Shown: positions 34,071 to 42,308 of the stretch, piece after piece | Numbering within the stretch: position 1 is the stretch's first letter | Layout of the letters: each line of letters opens with the position of its first letter | Assembly: GCA_015056565.1 (NCBI GenBank) | Contig: SVGB01000008.1 | Location: 1-64,000, forward strand | Length of the DNA: 64,000 nt | Direction of reading: 5' to 3' | Source: Butyrivibrio sp. | GTDB taxonomy: Bacteria; Bacillota; Clostridia; Lachnospirales; Lachnospiraceae | Translations under genes and position numbers: made by a program | The notes under the pieces: generated by a model | What the model saw: the letters and a program-made list of their open reading frames with translations, nothing else | What the model was told of the DNA's origin: nothing | Databases searched by the model: none

Positions 34071-36236
34071 TTAATCCCACTCCTCGTCTTTGTAAAAACG
34101 CTCTTCGCGCTTTTGTCTGATCTTATTTTTTAGCTTGCCGATGATGCCATCTTTTTTACCGTTCTCCCCCTTTGGCTCATCGGTGTGCACTGACTCAGCC
34201 ACAGCCGCCGCAGCATTTGCTGGAACTATGGTTGTCAAAAGAGTCAGCTTCAGGTGATTCCTGTCCATCTTGCCCGCTTCGTTTTCAAGACCGAACTCGA
34301 TGTTAGGGTCATCACTGTTAAATACAAATGAATCGTCTGATATCCACTGGCCGTTAACCGGATGGATACTGATATTGCAGGTGCTGTCAGAGATTGGCTT
34401 GTCGTTCCATGTCGCATCAAGAATTGTGACAAGACATGGTGCAAAGGCAGGATCCACGCGGACAGTCTTGCAGTCCCCGGAAATCCTGAGGTCAAGGCTT
34501 ATCTCATTCTTCTCATCATACTGTTCTTCCGGGAAGAAAGAATCCTCCTCAGAATATCCTGCTCCCTCATCCAGATAGATCTGAACACAGTCGTCTGGTC
34601 TTGCAGCATCTGCGCTGCCCAAAAGCTCTTTTGGCACAAGGACCTTACGGCCAATGCCGCGCCAAATCTCCACCATGGACTTGCGATTTCCTGTGACATA
34701 CTTCTGGAAGGCATACTCCTCATCAAGGAGGTCCTTCATCTCTTTTTCCGTAAGGCCAACCTTCTCGTAGATCGTCTTAACGTCGAAGTGCTCACGCTTC
34801 CTGTCCTCTAACCTGTAGCAGTAAATAGCGCGCCACAACTGGTCCTTGACCGGAATGCACTTTCCGTAGGTCCACTCGTAGTCGATAATGGTCCAGATAG
34901 GGCCGTTGACCATGATATTGGAAAAGATAAGGTCGTAGTCCGAAACCGGATAGTCTGGCTTATAGCCTATTCTCTTGATGTACTCATTTATAAGAGCATC
35001 GAAGGCCTCCCGGTCGTCCCTGTCAATGCACTGATCCAGCAGTGATGAGAGTGGTACTCCGTTTACAAAAGAAAAAATAGCGCAGCCTTCTGTATCGCTT
35101 ATCTGGCAGTCGTTGATCTCAAGATCCCCGCCCCTGTACTTCTCCACAAGACCAAGGTACGCATCCCTGATGCCAAGAACATGCTCTTTTGCCGCCTCAG
35201 TAAGAGGGAACTTCTTGATGATCTTGCGTCCGGCGCGGTCAATTGCGATGTCAGTCCTTATCTTGAATTCGTCAACTCTGTCATTTGAATATTTGCTGTA
35301 GATCGTATCAAAGCCAGGTCCTAAGATAACTTCAAAAGAGTTAGCAAACTCCTGGTACATGTTCTCTTTAATAAGCTCTTCGTAAGCTTTTTTCTCGTTA
35401 AAAAGGATCATCCTGTCGCGGTCAAAATTCCGGACATTGTCCTGAAGCTCCCCATAGCCTGGAAGGTAAGAGTCTGAGTGAAGCAGTGTCATGAGCTTGT
35501 AGTCAGGATATGGATAATAGAAATGGTACTCATTCATGCCGCATTTCTTGAAGATGTTGATGAGTCCGTTCCTACTGAAGGTCCTTGCAACAGAATCAAC
35601 AGAATAGCCTTCGATCCCTGTAAAGTAGCTGCCAAGATGGTCCTCGGAGCAGCCTGCGAAATACTTAAGTCCCAGGCGGTTCTCAATGGCAATGACAATA
35701 CGTCCGCCCTTTTTAAGGTGGCGGTTTAGCATGCGAAGGAACCTCTCGTAGGGAGTATCAGTTCCAATATAGCCCTGGCCATATTCGAAAACGCCGATAA
35801 GAAAGATGTAGTCAAAGTCCTTGGGAAGGTCAGGCTCTATGTCCCTGAAATTGCCCACGTGGATAGTTACATTCTGGCACTCAGAATTCCTGGTGGCATT
35901 GATCTCAGAGCGGCGACGTGAAAGGTCGCAGGCCACAACTTCCCTGGCCTTCCTGCTGAGCATGCCTGTTATAGCGCCGCACCCGGAGCCAACTTCCAAA
36001 ACCTTGGCATTTGGATCCATGGGGATCCACTCCACGATATTTGCGCGCTTCTCTGAAAGGTGGTACAGGATTGGCCAGCTGTTCCTCTCCTCGATCACCT
36101 TCTGGTATTCTTCCTTCTTATACTTTTTGACTATCTCAAGCAGGTCGTTCTCTATAGCGCCATCACTATAAAGGTCCACCCCCGAATAGTGCTTGAAATT
36201 AAGGGACACGCCCCCAATCCTAATTTCTTCCTGCAT
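34071..36236 (-). CDS. methyltransferase-kinase fusion, WbdD-like candidate chain terminator
   Basis: A 721-residue protein. Residues about 50-250 are a class I SAM-dependent methyltransferase: VLEVGSGCGAITGML near 78-92, ACDLSRRR and FDYIFLIGVFEYGQ. Residues about 300-520 look like a small-molecule or protein-kinase-like fold: IIKKFPL with a candidate ATP Lys, catalytic-loop-like DYDLIFSNIMV (D-x4-N) near 432-442 and IIDYEWTYG as DFG equivalent. A beta-rich part and a strongly basic amphipathic tail (last 30 residues) follow. This order matches WbdD, which caps O-antigen with methyl phosphate and sets chain length. The ABC exporter genes lie directly upstream. Start at 36236 has GAGGAA before it; an upstream Met lies inside a large hairpin. 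Confidence 0.75.
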   Translation of the reverse strand: MQEEIRIGGVSLNFKHYSGVDLYSDGAIENDLLEIVKKYKKEEYQKVIEERNSWPILYHLSEKRANIVEWIPMDPNAKVLEVGSGCGAITGMLSRKAREVVACDLSRRRSEINATRNSECQNVTIHVGNFRDIEPDLPKDFDYIFLIGVFEYGQGYIGTDTPYERFLRMLNRHLKKGGRIVIAIENRLGLKYFAGCSEDHLGSYFTGIEGYSVDSVARTFSRNGLINIFKKCGMNEYHFYYPYPDYKLMTLLHSDSYLPGYGELQDNVRNFDRDRMILFNEKKAYEELIKENMYQEFANSFEVILGPGFDTIYSKYSNDRVDEFKIRTDIAIDRAGRKIIKKFPLTEAAKEHVLGIRDAYLGLVEKYRGGDLEINDCQISDTEGCAIFSFVNGVPLSSLLDQCIDRDDREAFDALINEYIKRIGYKPDYPVSDYDLIFSNIMVNGPIWTIIDYEWTYGKCIPVKDQLWRAIYCYRLEDRKREHFDVKTIYEKVGLTEKEMKDLLDEEYAFQKYVTGNRKSMVEIWRGIGRKVLVPKELLGSADAARPDDCVQIYLDEGAGYSEEDSFFPEEQYDEKNEISLDLRISGDCKTVRVDPAFAPCLVTILDATWNDKPISDSTCNISIHPVNGQWISDDSFVFNSDDPNIEFGLENEAGKMDRNHLKLTLLTTIVPANAAAAVAESVHTDEPKGENGKKDGIIGKLKNKIRQKREERFYKDEEWD

Positions 36237-36266
36237 GTATGTTTCCTCAACATTTTTCCAGTGGCC

Positions 36267-36424
36267 TGGCCCTCGGCAAAAATAAAAATTATTTTGCTCC
36301 TTTAAGCCAAGCACTCCGATGAGCCCTGGACATCAATCTCTGCGTGCAAATGCACTTGAGATTGATAGGTCTCGTCTCCGTGGCTTAAAACTCGCAAAAT
36401 AATTTTTATTTTTGCCGAGAGCCA
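36267..36424. repeat. 158-nt multi-stem hairpin inside the exporter operon
   Basis: Outer arms pair perfectly over 26 bp (36272-36297 with 36394-36419), extended by TGGC/GCCA beyond one mismatch. After a small internal loop TTTAAGCCA (36301-36309) pairs with TGGCTTAAA (36381-36389), then ATCAATCTC (36332-36340) with GAGATTGAT (36358-36366), closed by GTGC/GCAC. The outer arm is AT-rich. No T tract follows on the minus strand, so it is not a plain terminator. It lies between the ABC ATPase stop and the methyltransferase-kinase start. Confidence 0.9.
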
Positions 36425-36491
36425 CGATATCGGATAAATCATAAGTATGAATCATTCTATATGCTGCACAAGCAATGATACATGTGCTATC

Positions 36492-37841
36492 TTACTTAAC
36501 ATCAACCACAGTACACTTCGTGTTCATGTCGTAATAACCGACGGTGTTTTTATCTGACACTACTGTAACATTCAAAGCGTCGTACAAACGATGATATACC
36601 GTAAAATCGTTCTGCTCAAAACCAGTTACTCCAAAGCTGAGCAAATACTCTCCGCCCTGAAGAGTCATCTTCTGGGTAAAAGAGATATCTTTTTCATCAC
36701 CAGCCTTCACAGGCTCCAAAAAGGCCTTCTCCACCATGGAGTTGGTACCGGTGATCTCGATGCCCATGATGTTCTTGAAGGTAAAGGCAAAGATTGGTGC
36801 AGCCACGTCTTTAAGGAACTTGACGCGCATGTGCACGGTAAATTCTGAGCCTTTGATGATGGAGTTGGTGCGAGTGCCTTTTTCATCGGTGACATAGTAT
36901 TCGGTGATTGTTGCTGCGCCATCGCCGTATTCAAGAAGGTCTGGATTCTCAGAGGCAGTATCAGCAGCGTTTCCACTTCCAACTGCAGACTTGTCGCCTG
37001 AAGCCTCCACCTTGGCATCAGCCTTATCCGAAGCCTTGGCTGCTGCATTTCTGATATCCTCATCATCCAACAAATTCTCGCCCTCTCCCTTGGGAAGAGG
37101 ATACTGGCCTACCAGGACCTGCTTGTAGATGTCGATCATCTTCTTGGGAGTTCCCTCACCAAGGAGAATGCCCTGATTAAGGAGCACTGCTCTGTCGCAG
37201 TACTTGCTGATACTGGACAGGTCGTGGGATACAAAGAGGATAGTCTTGCCCTGCTTCTTAAACTCCTCAAACTTGTGGTAGCACTTGGCCTGGAAGAATA
37301 CGTCTCCAACAGAAAGAGCCTCATCAACAATAAGGATCTCTGGGTCGATGTTGATGGCCACCGCAAAAGCCAGGCGCACAAACATACCACTTGAGTAGGT
37401 CTTGACTGGCTGATAGACATAGTCGCCGATATCCGCAAACTCAAGGATGGCATCCAGTCTCTTGGTTATCTCTTCCTCGGAAAATCCGATCATCATACCG
37501 TTCAAGTAGATGTTGTCGATTCCGTTATACTCCATGTTAAAGCCTGCTCCCAGCTCCAAAAGAGCTGAAATATGGCCATCTACATTAACTTCGCCCTCAG
37601 TTGGTGACAGGACTCCTGTAATGATCTTGAGAATCGTGGACTTACCCGAGCCATTGGTTCCGATAATACCAACAGTCTCACCCTTTTTCACGGAAAGAGT
37701 CACGTTGTTGAGCGCAAGGTGCTCCTTGTATTTCTTTTTCCGCATAAGTCCAAGAGAGTCCTTGAGCCTGTCCATGGGCTTGTCGTATAGTCTATAAACC
37801 TTCGTCAGGTTTTTTACTTCAATCGCTGTGTCTTTATCCAT
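36492..37841 (-). CDS. polysaccharide ABC exporter ATPase with C-terminal cargo domain (Wzt-like)
   Basis: A 449-residue protein. The ATPase domain (about 1-250) has GTNGSGKST Walker A (residues 60-68), YSSGMFVRLAFAVA signature, ILIVDEALSVGD Walker B and FVSHDL. A linker rich in Ala, Asp and Lys (about 260-300) leads to a beta-sandwich domain (about 305-449) like the Wzt C-terminal domain, which binds the capped end of the glycan in Gram-negative O8/O9a systems. TagH-type teichoic acid exporters lack this kind of domain. It pairs with the permease gene 51 bp upstream and precedes the methyltransferase-kinase gene, the layout expected for cap recognition. Confidence 0.9.
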   Translation of the reverse strand: MDKDTAIEVKNLTKVYRLYDKPMDRLKDSLGLMRKKKYKEHLALNNVTLSVKKGETVGIIGTNGSGKSTILKIITGVLSPTEGEVNVDGHISALLELGAGFNMEYNGIDNIYLNGMMIGFSEEEITKRLDAILEFADIGDYVYQPVKTYSSGMFVRLAFAVAINIDPEILIVDEALSVGDVFFQAKCYHKFEEFKKQGKTILFVSHDLSSISKYCDRAVLLNQGILLGEGTPKKMIDIYKQVLVGQYPLPKGEGENLLDDEDIRNAAAKASDKADAKVEASGDKSAVGSGNAADTASENPDLLEYGDGAATITEYYVTDEKGTRTNSIIKGSEFTVHMRVKFLKDVAAPIFAFTFKNIMGIEITGTNSMVEKAFLEPVKAGDEKDISFTQKMTLQGGEYLLSFGVTGFEQNDFTVYHRLYDALNVTVVSDKNTVGYYDMNTKCTVVDVK

Positions 37842-37892
37842 AAATATCCAATCTGTCTGTTTCCAGATATATCTCTAAACTCTAAGGACGCA

Positions 37893-38915
37893 TCACAATA
37901 CGTCTGCGAAATGAGTCTTGCTTCTCTTAAATATCAGTGTTCCTATACAGAACGCCGCCACTACAAAGATCCAAAAATATGTTGATGAATAGAAGTGCTC
38001 GAAGAACCATGAATCGCCGTAGATAGAGTTCCTGAAGCCTTCAACTATGTAGGTCATTGGATTTAGCTTGAATATCCACTTGTACTTGTCTGGAACGATA
38101 TCCAGATTCCACAAAATAGGCGTTGCCCACTGGAAGAGCTGAAGTCCTATTGATATGATCTGCAAAAGGTCCCTGAAGAACACCACTATTGCGCAGGTGG
38201 CGTAGCTAAGAGACAGCACCAGGATAAACTCGCAGCCTATATAGTAGATCAGCTGAAGCCAGTAAATATTGGGATAATACCCATATATGCAAGCTATTAT
38301 CAGCAGCACGCAGGTGAAGAACACGTGGATGAACATGGCTGCAATTATCTTGATGATGGGCAATATGCTTATTTTGAAAAGAACTTTTTTAACCAGATAG
38401 TTGTACTCAAGAAGCGAAGTTGTTCCATTGGTCAGCGCTTCAGAAAAATAGAACCAGGGAACAAGGCCAGCAGTGAGGAACAGCACATAAGGCACCTCCA
38501 CACCTCCTGATACTGCCTGAGCCCTGGACTGGAATACCCTGTCAAAGACAATATAGTACATGCAAACAGTGACCACCGGCTGAGCCAGTGCCCACACTAT
38601 TCCCATATATGATCCGGCATATCTCTTTTTAAAATCGTTAACTGCCAGCCTTTTGATAAGCTTCCTTGAATGAAAAAGCTCCACAGGAAGGACTGTCAGT
38701 CTGTCATACCAAAAAAACACCAAAATGCAGCTGATACCAATAAGTAAGCAGCCGCATATCTTCTTCAGTAAGGCAGTGTCCGGATCCTCTAAGGGATTAT
38801 TATGAAAGATCAGCAGAAGTGCCAGCGCCAGAGCCAGCACGTAGAAAGCTCCAAGGAACAGTACCTTGGAGTTTTTCTTTAGTGTTCCCTTCAAAACTCC
38901 TTGATTCCTCCCCAC
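37893..38915 (-). CDS. polysaccharide ABC exporter permease (Wzm/TagG-like)
   Basis: A 340-residue ABC-2 type membrane protein. Residues about 18-70 hold two extra hydrophobic segments not found in the shortest family members. The core (about 85-340) has AVNDFKKRYAGSYMGIVWALAQP, the conserved cytoplasmic-face entry, six membrane helices, and NPMTYIVEGFRNSIYG near the end. With the downstream ATPase it would carry lipid-linked glycan across the membrane. The start is uncertain: GTG at 38913-38915 overlaps rfbC by 25 bp, while a TTG overlapping the rfbC stop is also possible. Confidence 0.88.
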   Translation of the reverse strand: MGRNQGVLKGTLKKNSKVLFLGAFYVLALALALLLIFHNNPLEDPDTALLKKICGCLLIGISCILVFFWYDRLTVLPVELFHSRKLIKRLAVNDFKKRYAGSYMGIVWALAQPVVTVCMYYIVFDRVFQSRAQAVSGGVEVPYVLFLTAGLVPWFYFSEALTNGTTSLLEYNYLVKKVLFKISILPIIKIIAAMFIHVFFTCVLLIIACIYGYYPNIYWLQLIYYIGCEFILVLSLSYATCAIVVFFRDLLQIISIGLQLFQWATPILWNLDIVPDKYKWIFKLNPMTYIVEGFRNSIYGDSWFFEHFYSSTYFWIFVVAAFCIGTLIFKRSKTHFADVL

Positions 38916-39436
38916 TTTGTATCCTTGTCAGAAAGATTGAGTTCTACACCCTCGATGATAGGCCACTCAACGCCTATATCAGGATCACTCCACAAAAGTC
39001 CACCCTCATCTTCAGGGTGATAGAAATCTGAGCATTTATATGCAAACTCTGCGTACTCAGACAGTACGTAGAAGCCATGTGCAAATCCCTTAGGGATAAA
39101 GAACTGTTTCTTGTTCTCAGCTGAAAGCCTTACGCCAAACCACTTTCCAAAAGTCTTGGAATCCCTTCTGAGGTCTACAGCAACATCAAACACCTCTCCG
39201 TTAATGCAGCGAACCAACTTGTCCTGCTGATACTTTTTCTGGAAGTGAAGACCTCTTAAAACACCCTGCTTGCTGGCTGACTGGTTGTCCTGAACAAACT
39301 CCACATCAATGCCGGCAGCTACAAAATCGTTCTTGTTGTAGGTCTCAACAAAATATCCTCTGGCATCTCCGAAAACCTGTGGTGTAATAACCTTAAGGCC
39401 CTCGATCTCACATGTTTCTACAGTAATCTTACCCAT
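38891..39436 (-). CDS. rfbC: dTDP-4-dehydrorhamnose 3,5-epimerase
   Basis: A 181-residue cupin-fold enzyme, third step of dTDP-L-rhamnose synthesis. Motifs in order: FVETYNKNDF, FVQDNQSASKQGVLRGLHFQ (residues about 49-68, with the catalytic His), VFDVAVDLRRDSKTFGKW, and IPKGFAHGFYVLS. The C-terminal DPDIGVEWP is typical too. It overlaps the start of the permease gene, linking rhamnose supply to export. Confidence 0.95.
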   Translation of the reverse strand: MGKITVETCEIEGLKVITPQVFGDARGYFVETYNKNDFVAAGIDVEFVQDNQSASKQGVLRGLHFQKKYQQDKLVRCINGEVFDVAVDLRRDSKTFGKWFGVRLSAENKKQFFIPKGFAHGFYVLSEYAEFAYKCSDFYHPEDEGGLLWSDPDIGVEWPIIEGVELNLSDKDTKWGGIKEF

Positions 39437-39506
39437 TTTAACTTCTAAATCTCCCTAAATTATTTCTTTTATCATTGGCTCAAAAGAGCTATCATAGCAA
39501 TTTAGA

Positions 39507-40061
39507 TCACGGCGTACCAACCGGTGTTCCAGTAACAGTCTGATCAGATGGAATAAACTGTCCAAATCCACCAGGTGGTGCCTGGGGTACACTGGTCAGA
39601 TATCCGGAAGCTCCCGTAACATCATCCTGATAAAGAGATGGGTACTCAGGGTTGGGGTTTGTAATCTGTCCAACCACTGCCATTCCTGAGCCGTCGCCGC
39701 TCTCATCGTCGCCTGTGCTATCTTCTTCACTCGACAGGGCATCGCTTTCAGCAGTATCACCACTGGAACTGGCATTTCCTGCTGATGTCTTCTTTCTTAC
39801 AACCACTGAAGGTACTTTTTCGGTCTCATCAAAAAAGTCCTCGTCCAGCATAAAGGCTCCCAGGTCATCGCCGATCTGATCCCCGGTAAAAACTTCTTCC
39901 TGGGACACATCCTCAGTAGCTTCAGCCTCAATCTCTTTTTCCTGACCCCATCCAAAAAGCTCGTTGATCTTCTTGGCGTTGGTGGCGTAGACGATCAAAA
40001 GCACCAGGATAAATGCACTTATTATGGTCAGTATAGCCATTCGAAAAACGCGTCTGTCCAT
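39507..40061 (-). CDS. acidic membrane-anchored protein, unknown function
   Basis: A 184-residue protein not recognised as a known family. One membrane segment (about residues 8-26) follows MDRRVFRM, and the remainder is acidic and low in complexity: a Glu/Ala-rich stretch (about 40-55), a Ser/Asp/Glu/Gly-rich stretch (about 90-130), and a Pro/Gly/Thr-rich end. With the basic N terminus inside, most of it would lie outside the membrane. GGGG precedes the start. It lies between rfbA and rfbC on the same strand, so it is probably co-transcribed with rhamnose synthesis and export; nothing more can be said about its role. Confidence 0.7.
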   Translation of the reverse strand: MDRRVFRMAILTIISAFILVLLIVYATNAKKINELFGWGQEKEIEAEATEDVSQEEVFTGDQIGDDLGAFMLDEDFFDETEKVPSVVVRKKTSAGNASSSGDTAESDALSSEEDSTGDDESGDGSGMAVVGQITNPNPEYPSLYQDDVTGASGYLTSVPQAPPGGFGQFIPSDQTVTGTPVGTP

Positions 40062-40085
40062 AGTTCCCCCAAAACAAACAATGAA

Positions 40086-40186
40086 GTTCCGCTCTCGCTT
40101 GATTCACAAGGAAGTTCCGCTCTCGCTTCGCTCGCCGGAACGACTATGCTCACTAGACTCAACAAAACTTCGTCAAGTGATCATAG
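40086..40186. repeat. conserved-loop hairpin and GTTCCG repeats at the rfbA end
   Basis: The hairpin at 40144-40186 has CTATG, TCACT and GAC blocks paired with GTC, AGTGA and CATAG, separated by single mismatches, with loop TCAACAAAACTTC. The last codons and stop of rfbA (40181) lie in its right arm. Before it are two copies of GAAGTTCCGCTCTCGCTT (40084-40130) and a CGGAAC partner. The loop matches those at 8402-8483 and 22495-22525. Confidence 0.65.
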
Positions 40187-41050
40187 CCCGTTGGCAACTT
40201 CAACTAAATATTTGCCGTAGTCTGTCTTCATAAGAGGCTCGGCCAGCTTGAGCAGCTGCTCCTTGTCAATGAAACCTCTCTTATAGGCGATCTCCTCGAT
40301 ACAGGAGATATAAAGTCCCTGTCTCTTCTGGAATGCGCAGACGAAATCTGACGCATCAAGAAGTGAATCGTGATTGCCGGTATCAAGCCATGCAAAGCCA
40401 CGTCCCATGGTCTCAACCTGAAGCTCTCCGCGGCTTAAGTACTCGTTATTTATACTTGTTATCTCAATCTCGCCTCTTGCTGAAGGCTTGACGTTTTTCG
40501 CGATATCAACAACCTTGTTGTCGTAGAAGTAAAGACCTGGCACAGCGTAGTTGCTCTTTGGATGCTCAGGCTTTTCCTCTATGCTGATGGCCTTGCCGTT
40601 TTCATCAAACTCAACAACGCCGTAAGCTCTAGGATCTCTTACATAGTAGCCAAAGATTGTAGCGCCACTCTCTCTTGCAGCGACGGTCCTAAGGAGCTTA
40701 GAAAAGCTCTGTCCGTAAAAGATATTGTCCCCAAGAACCAGAGCTACGCTGTCAGAACCAATGAACTTATCGCCGATGATGAATGCATCAGCAAGTCCCC
40801 TGGGCTGTTCCTGGATAGCATAGCTAAAGCTCATGCCAAGCTGCTCTCCAGTTCCAAAGAGTTCCTCAAACATAGGAAGGTCTCTTGGAGTTGAGATTAT
40901 AAGCACCTCTCTGATACCTGCAAGCATCAAGGTTGAGAGAGGATAATAGATCATAGGCTTGTCATATACAGGCATCATCTGTTTGCTCATAGCCCTGGTG
41001 AGAGGGTAAAGACGTGTTCCGGATCCACCTGCAAGAATAATTCCCTTCAT
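40181..41050 (-). CDS. rfbA: glucose-1-phosphate thymidylyltransferase
   Basis: A 289-residue nucleotidyltransferase making dTDP-glucose from glucose-1-phosphate and dTTP. Motifs: [19 protein letters not shown] (residues 6-24), the sugar-phosphate-binding [27 protein letters not shown] with the metal Asp, and [20 protein letters not shown]. Length and sequence order are those of the RmlA/RfbA type. AAAGGAG lies before the start. The gene ends inside a conserved-loop hairpin. It follows rfbB by 43 bp. Confidence 0.96.
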   Translation of the reverse strand: MKGIILAGGSGTRLYPLTRAMSKQMMPVYDKPMIYYPLSTLMLAGIREVLIISTPRDLPMFEELFGTGEQLGMSFSYAIQEQPRGLADAFIIGDKFIGSDSVALVLGDNIFYGQSFSKLLRTVAARESGATIFGYYVRDPRAYGVVEFDENGKAISIEEKPEHPKSNYAVPGLYFYDNKVVDIAKNVKPSARGEIEITSINNEYLSRGELQVETMGRGFAWLDTGNHDSLLDASDFVCAFQKRQGLYISCIEEIAYKRGFIDKEQLLKLAEPLMKTDYGKYLVEVANGL

Positions 41051-41093
41051 GTATTAACTCCTTTCATGAACAGGCAAAAAAAGTCTTATCTGA

Positions 41094-42179
41094 TCAGCGG
41101 TTTGAGTACATTTTCTCATAGTACTTCTCATAATCGCCGCTTGTTACATGCTCCATCCAGTCGTGGTTTTCAAAGTACCACTTGATGGTCTTTCTGATGC
41201 CTTCCTTGAACATGGTCTCAGGCTCCCAGCCAATCTCTTTTTTGATCTTGTCCGGAGCGATGGCATATCTGCGGTCATGGCCCTTTCTGTCTGTTACATA
41301 GGTAATAAGATCATAGGTCAGATTTTTCTTTCTTGGATCTGAATCATCAAGCTCATCACGAAGTACATCGATGATTGTCTTAACGATCTCGATGTTCTGT
41401 TTCTCATTGTGCCCGCCTACGTTGTAGGTCTCGAAAAGACGTCCCTTCTCCTGGACCATATCGATTGCCTTGGCATGATCCTCAACATAGAGCCAGTCGC
41501 GGACGTTTTTACCATCTCCGTAAACAGGAAGATTCTTTCCTGCAAGGGCGTTGTTGATGATAAGCGGAATAAGCTTCTCAGGGAACTGGTAAGGTCCGTA
41601 GTTGTTGGAGCAGTTGGTGATGTTTGCAGGGAACTTGTATGTGTCCATGTAAGCCTTCACCAGCATGTCGCTGCTGGCCTTACTAGCTGAGTATGGGCTG
41701 TGAGGATCGTATGGAGTTGTCTCATAGAAGTATGCGTTAGGATCCTCATCAAGGGAACCATAAACCTCATCAGTTGACACGTGAAGGAACTTCTTGCCCT
41801 CCTTGAATGTGCCATCAGGATTCTCCCATGCTTTCTTGGCAGCGTTCAGCATTGTAGCTGTTCCAAGAACATTGGTCTCTACAAAGATCTCAGGGTTGAC
41901 AATGGATCTGTCAACGTGGCTCTCTGCCGCAAAATGAACAACCCTGTCGATGTCGTTCTCTTCAAATATCTTGTTGATGGCATCCCTGTCACAGATGTTA
42001 GCCTTAACAAATGTGTAATTAGGGTTGCCCTCCAGGTCCCTCAGGTTTTCAAGGTTTCCTGCATAGGTAAGCGCATCCACGTTGATGATGCGGATCTCGT
42101 CGCCATATTTTTTAAACATATAATGAATGTAGTTTGAGCCGATAAACCCGGCTCCGCCTGTAACTAAATAAGTTCTCAT
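41094..42179 (-). CDS. rfbB: dTDP-glucose 4,6-dehydratase
   Basis: A 361-residue short-chain-dehydrogenase-fold enzyme converting dTDP-glucose to dTDP-4-keto-6-deoxyglucose. The NAD-binding GGAGFIGSNYIHYM is at residues 8-21, FAAESHVDRSI near 83-93, the STDEVYGSL catalytic Asp-Glu and the YSASKASSD Tyr/Lys pair near 170. NNYGPYQFPEKLIPL is also family-typical. It is the first gene of the minus-strand rhamnose and export operon. AGAGAGGA precedes the start. Confidence 0.96.
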   Translation of the reverse strand: MRTYLVTGGAGFIGSNYIHYMFKKYGDEIRIINVDALTYAGNLENLRDLEGNPNYTFVKANICDRDAINKIFEENDIDRVVHFAAESHVDRSIVNPEIFVETNVLGTATMLNAAKKAWENPDGTFKEGKKFLHVSTDEVYGSLDEDPNAYFYETTPYDPHSPYSASKASSDMLVKAYMDTYKFPANITNCSNNYGPYQFPEKLIPLIINNALAGKNLPVYGDGKNVRDWLYVEDHAKAIDMVQEKGRLFETYNVGGHNEKQNIEIVKTIIDVLRDELDDSDPRKKNLTYDLITYVTDRKGHDRRYAIAPDKIKKEIGWEPETMFKEGIRKTIKWYFENHDWMEHVTSGDYEKYYEKMYSNR

Positions 42180-42215
42180 AATCGTCCTCTCTTAAAAATA
42201 AACATTATCCAATAG

Positions 42216-42224
42216 AGTATAACA
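42216..42224 (-). promoter_or_regulatory. extended -10 promoter of the rfbB operon
   Basis: On the minus strand TGTTATACT, an extended -10 (TGnTATACT), lies 37 bp before the rfbB start. The -35 position is weak, as often seen with extended -10 promoters. The plus-strand operon at 42309 diverges from here. Confidence 0.5.
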
Positions 42225-42308
42225 CAAACCATCAATTTTTCCCACTTTACTGAATTATATGTTAGAATGATGTGAAAAAGTTTTTTGGAAAAGAGGTTTT
42301 TTCAATAG

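Noticed and set aside
36267..36424. Reading the large hairpin as an intrinsic terminator
   Set aside because: No T tract follows the outer stem on either strand.
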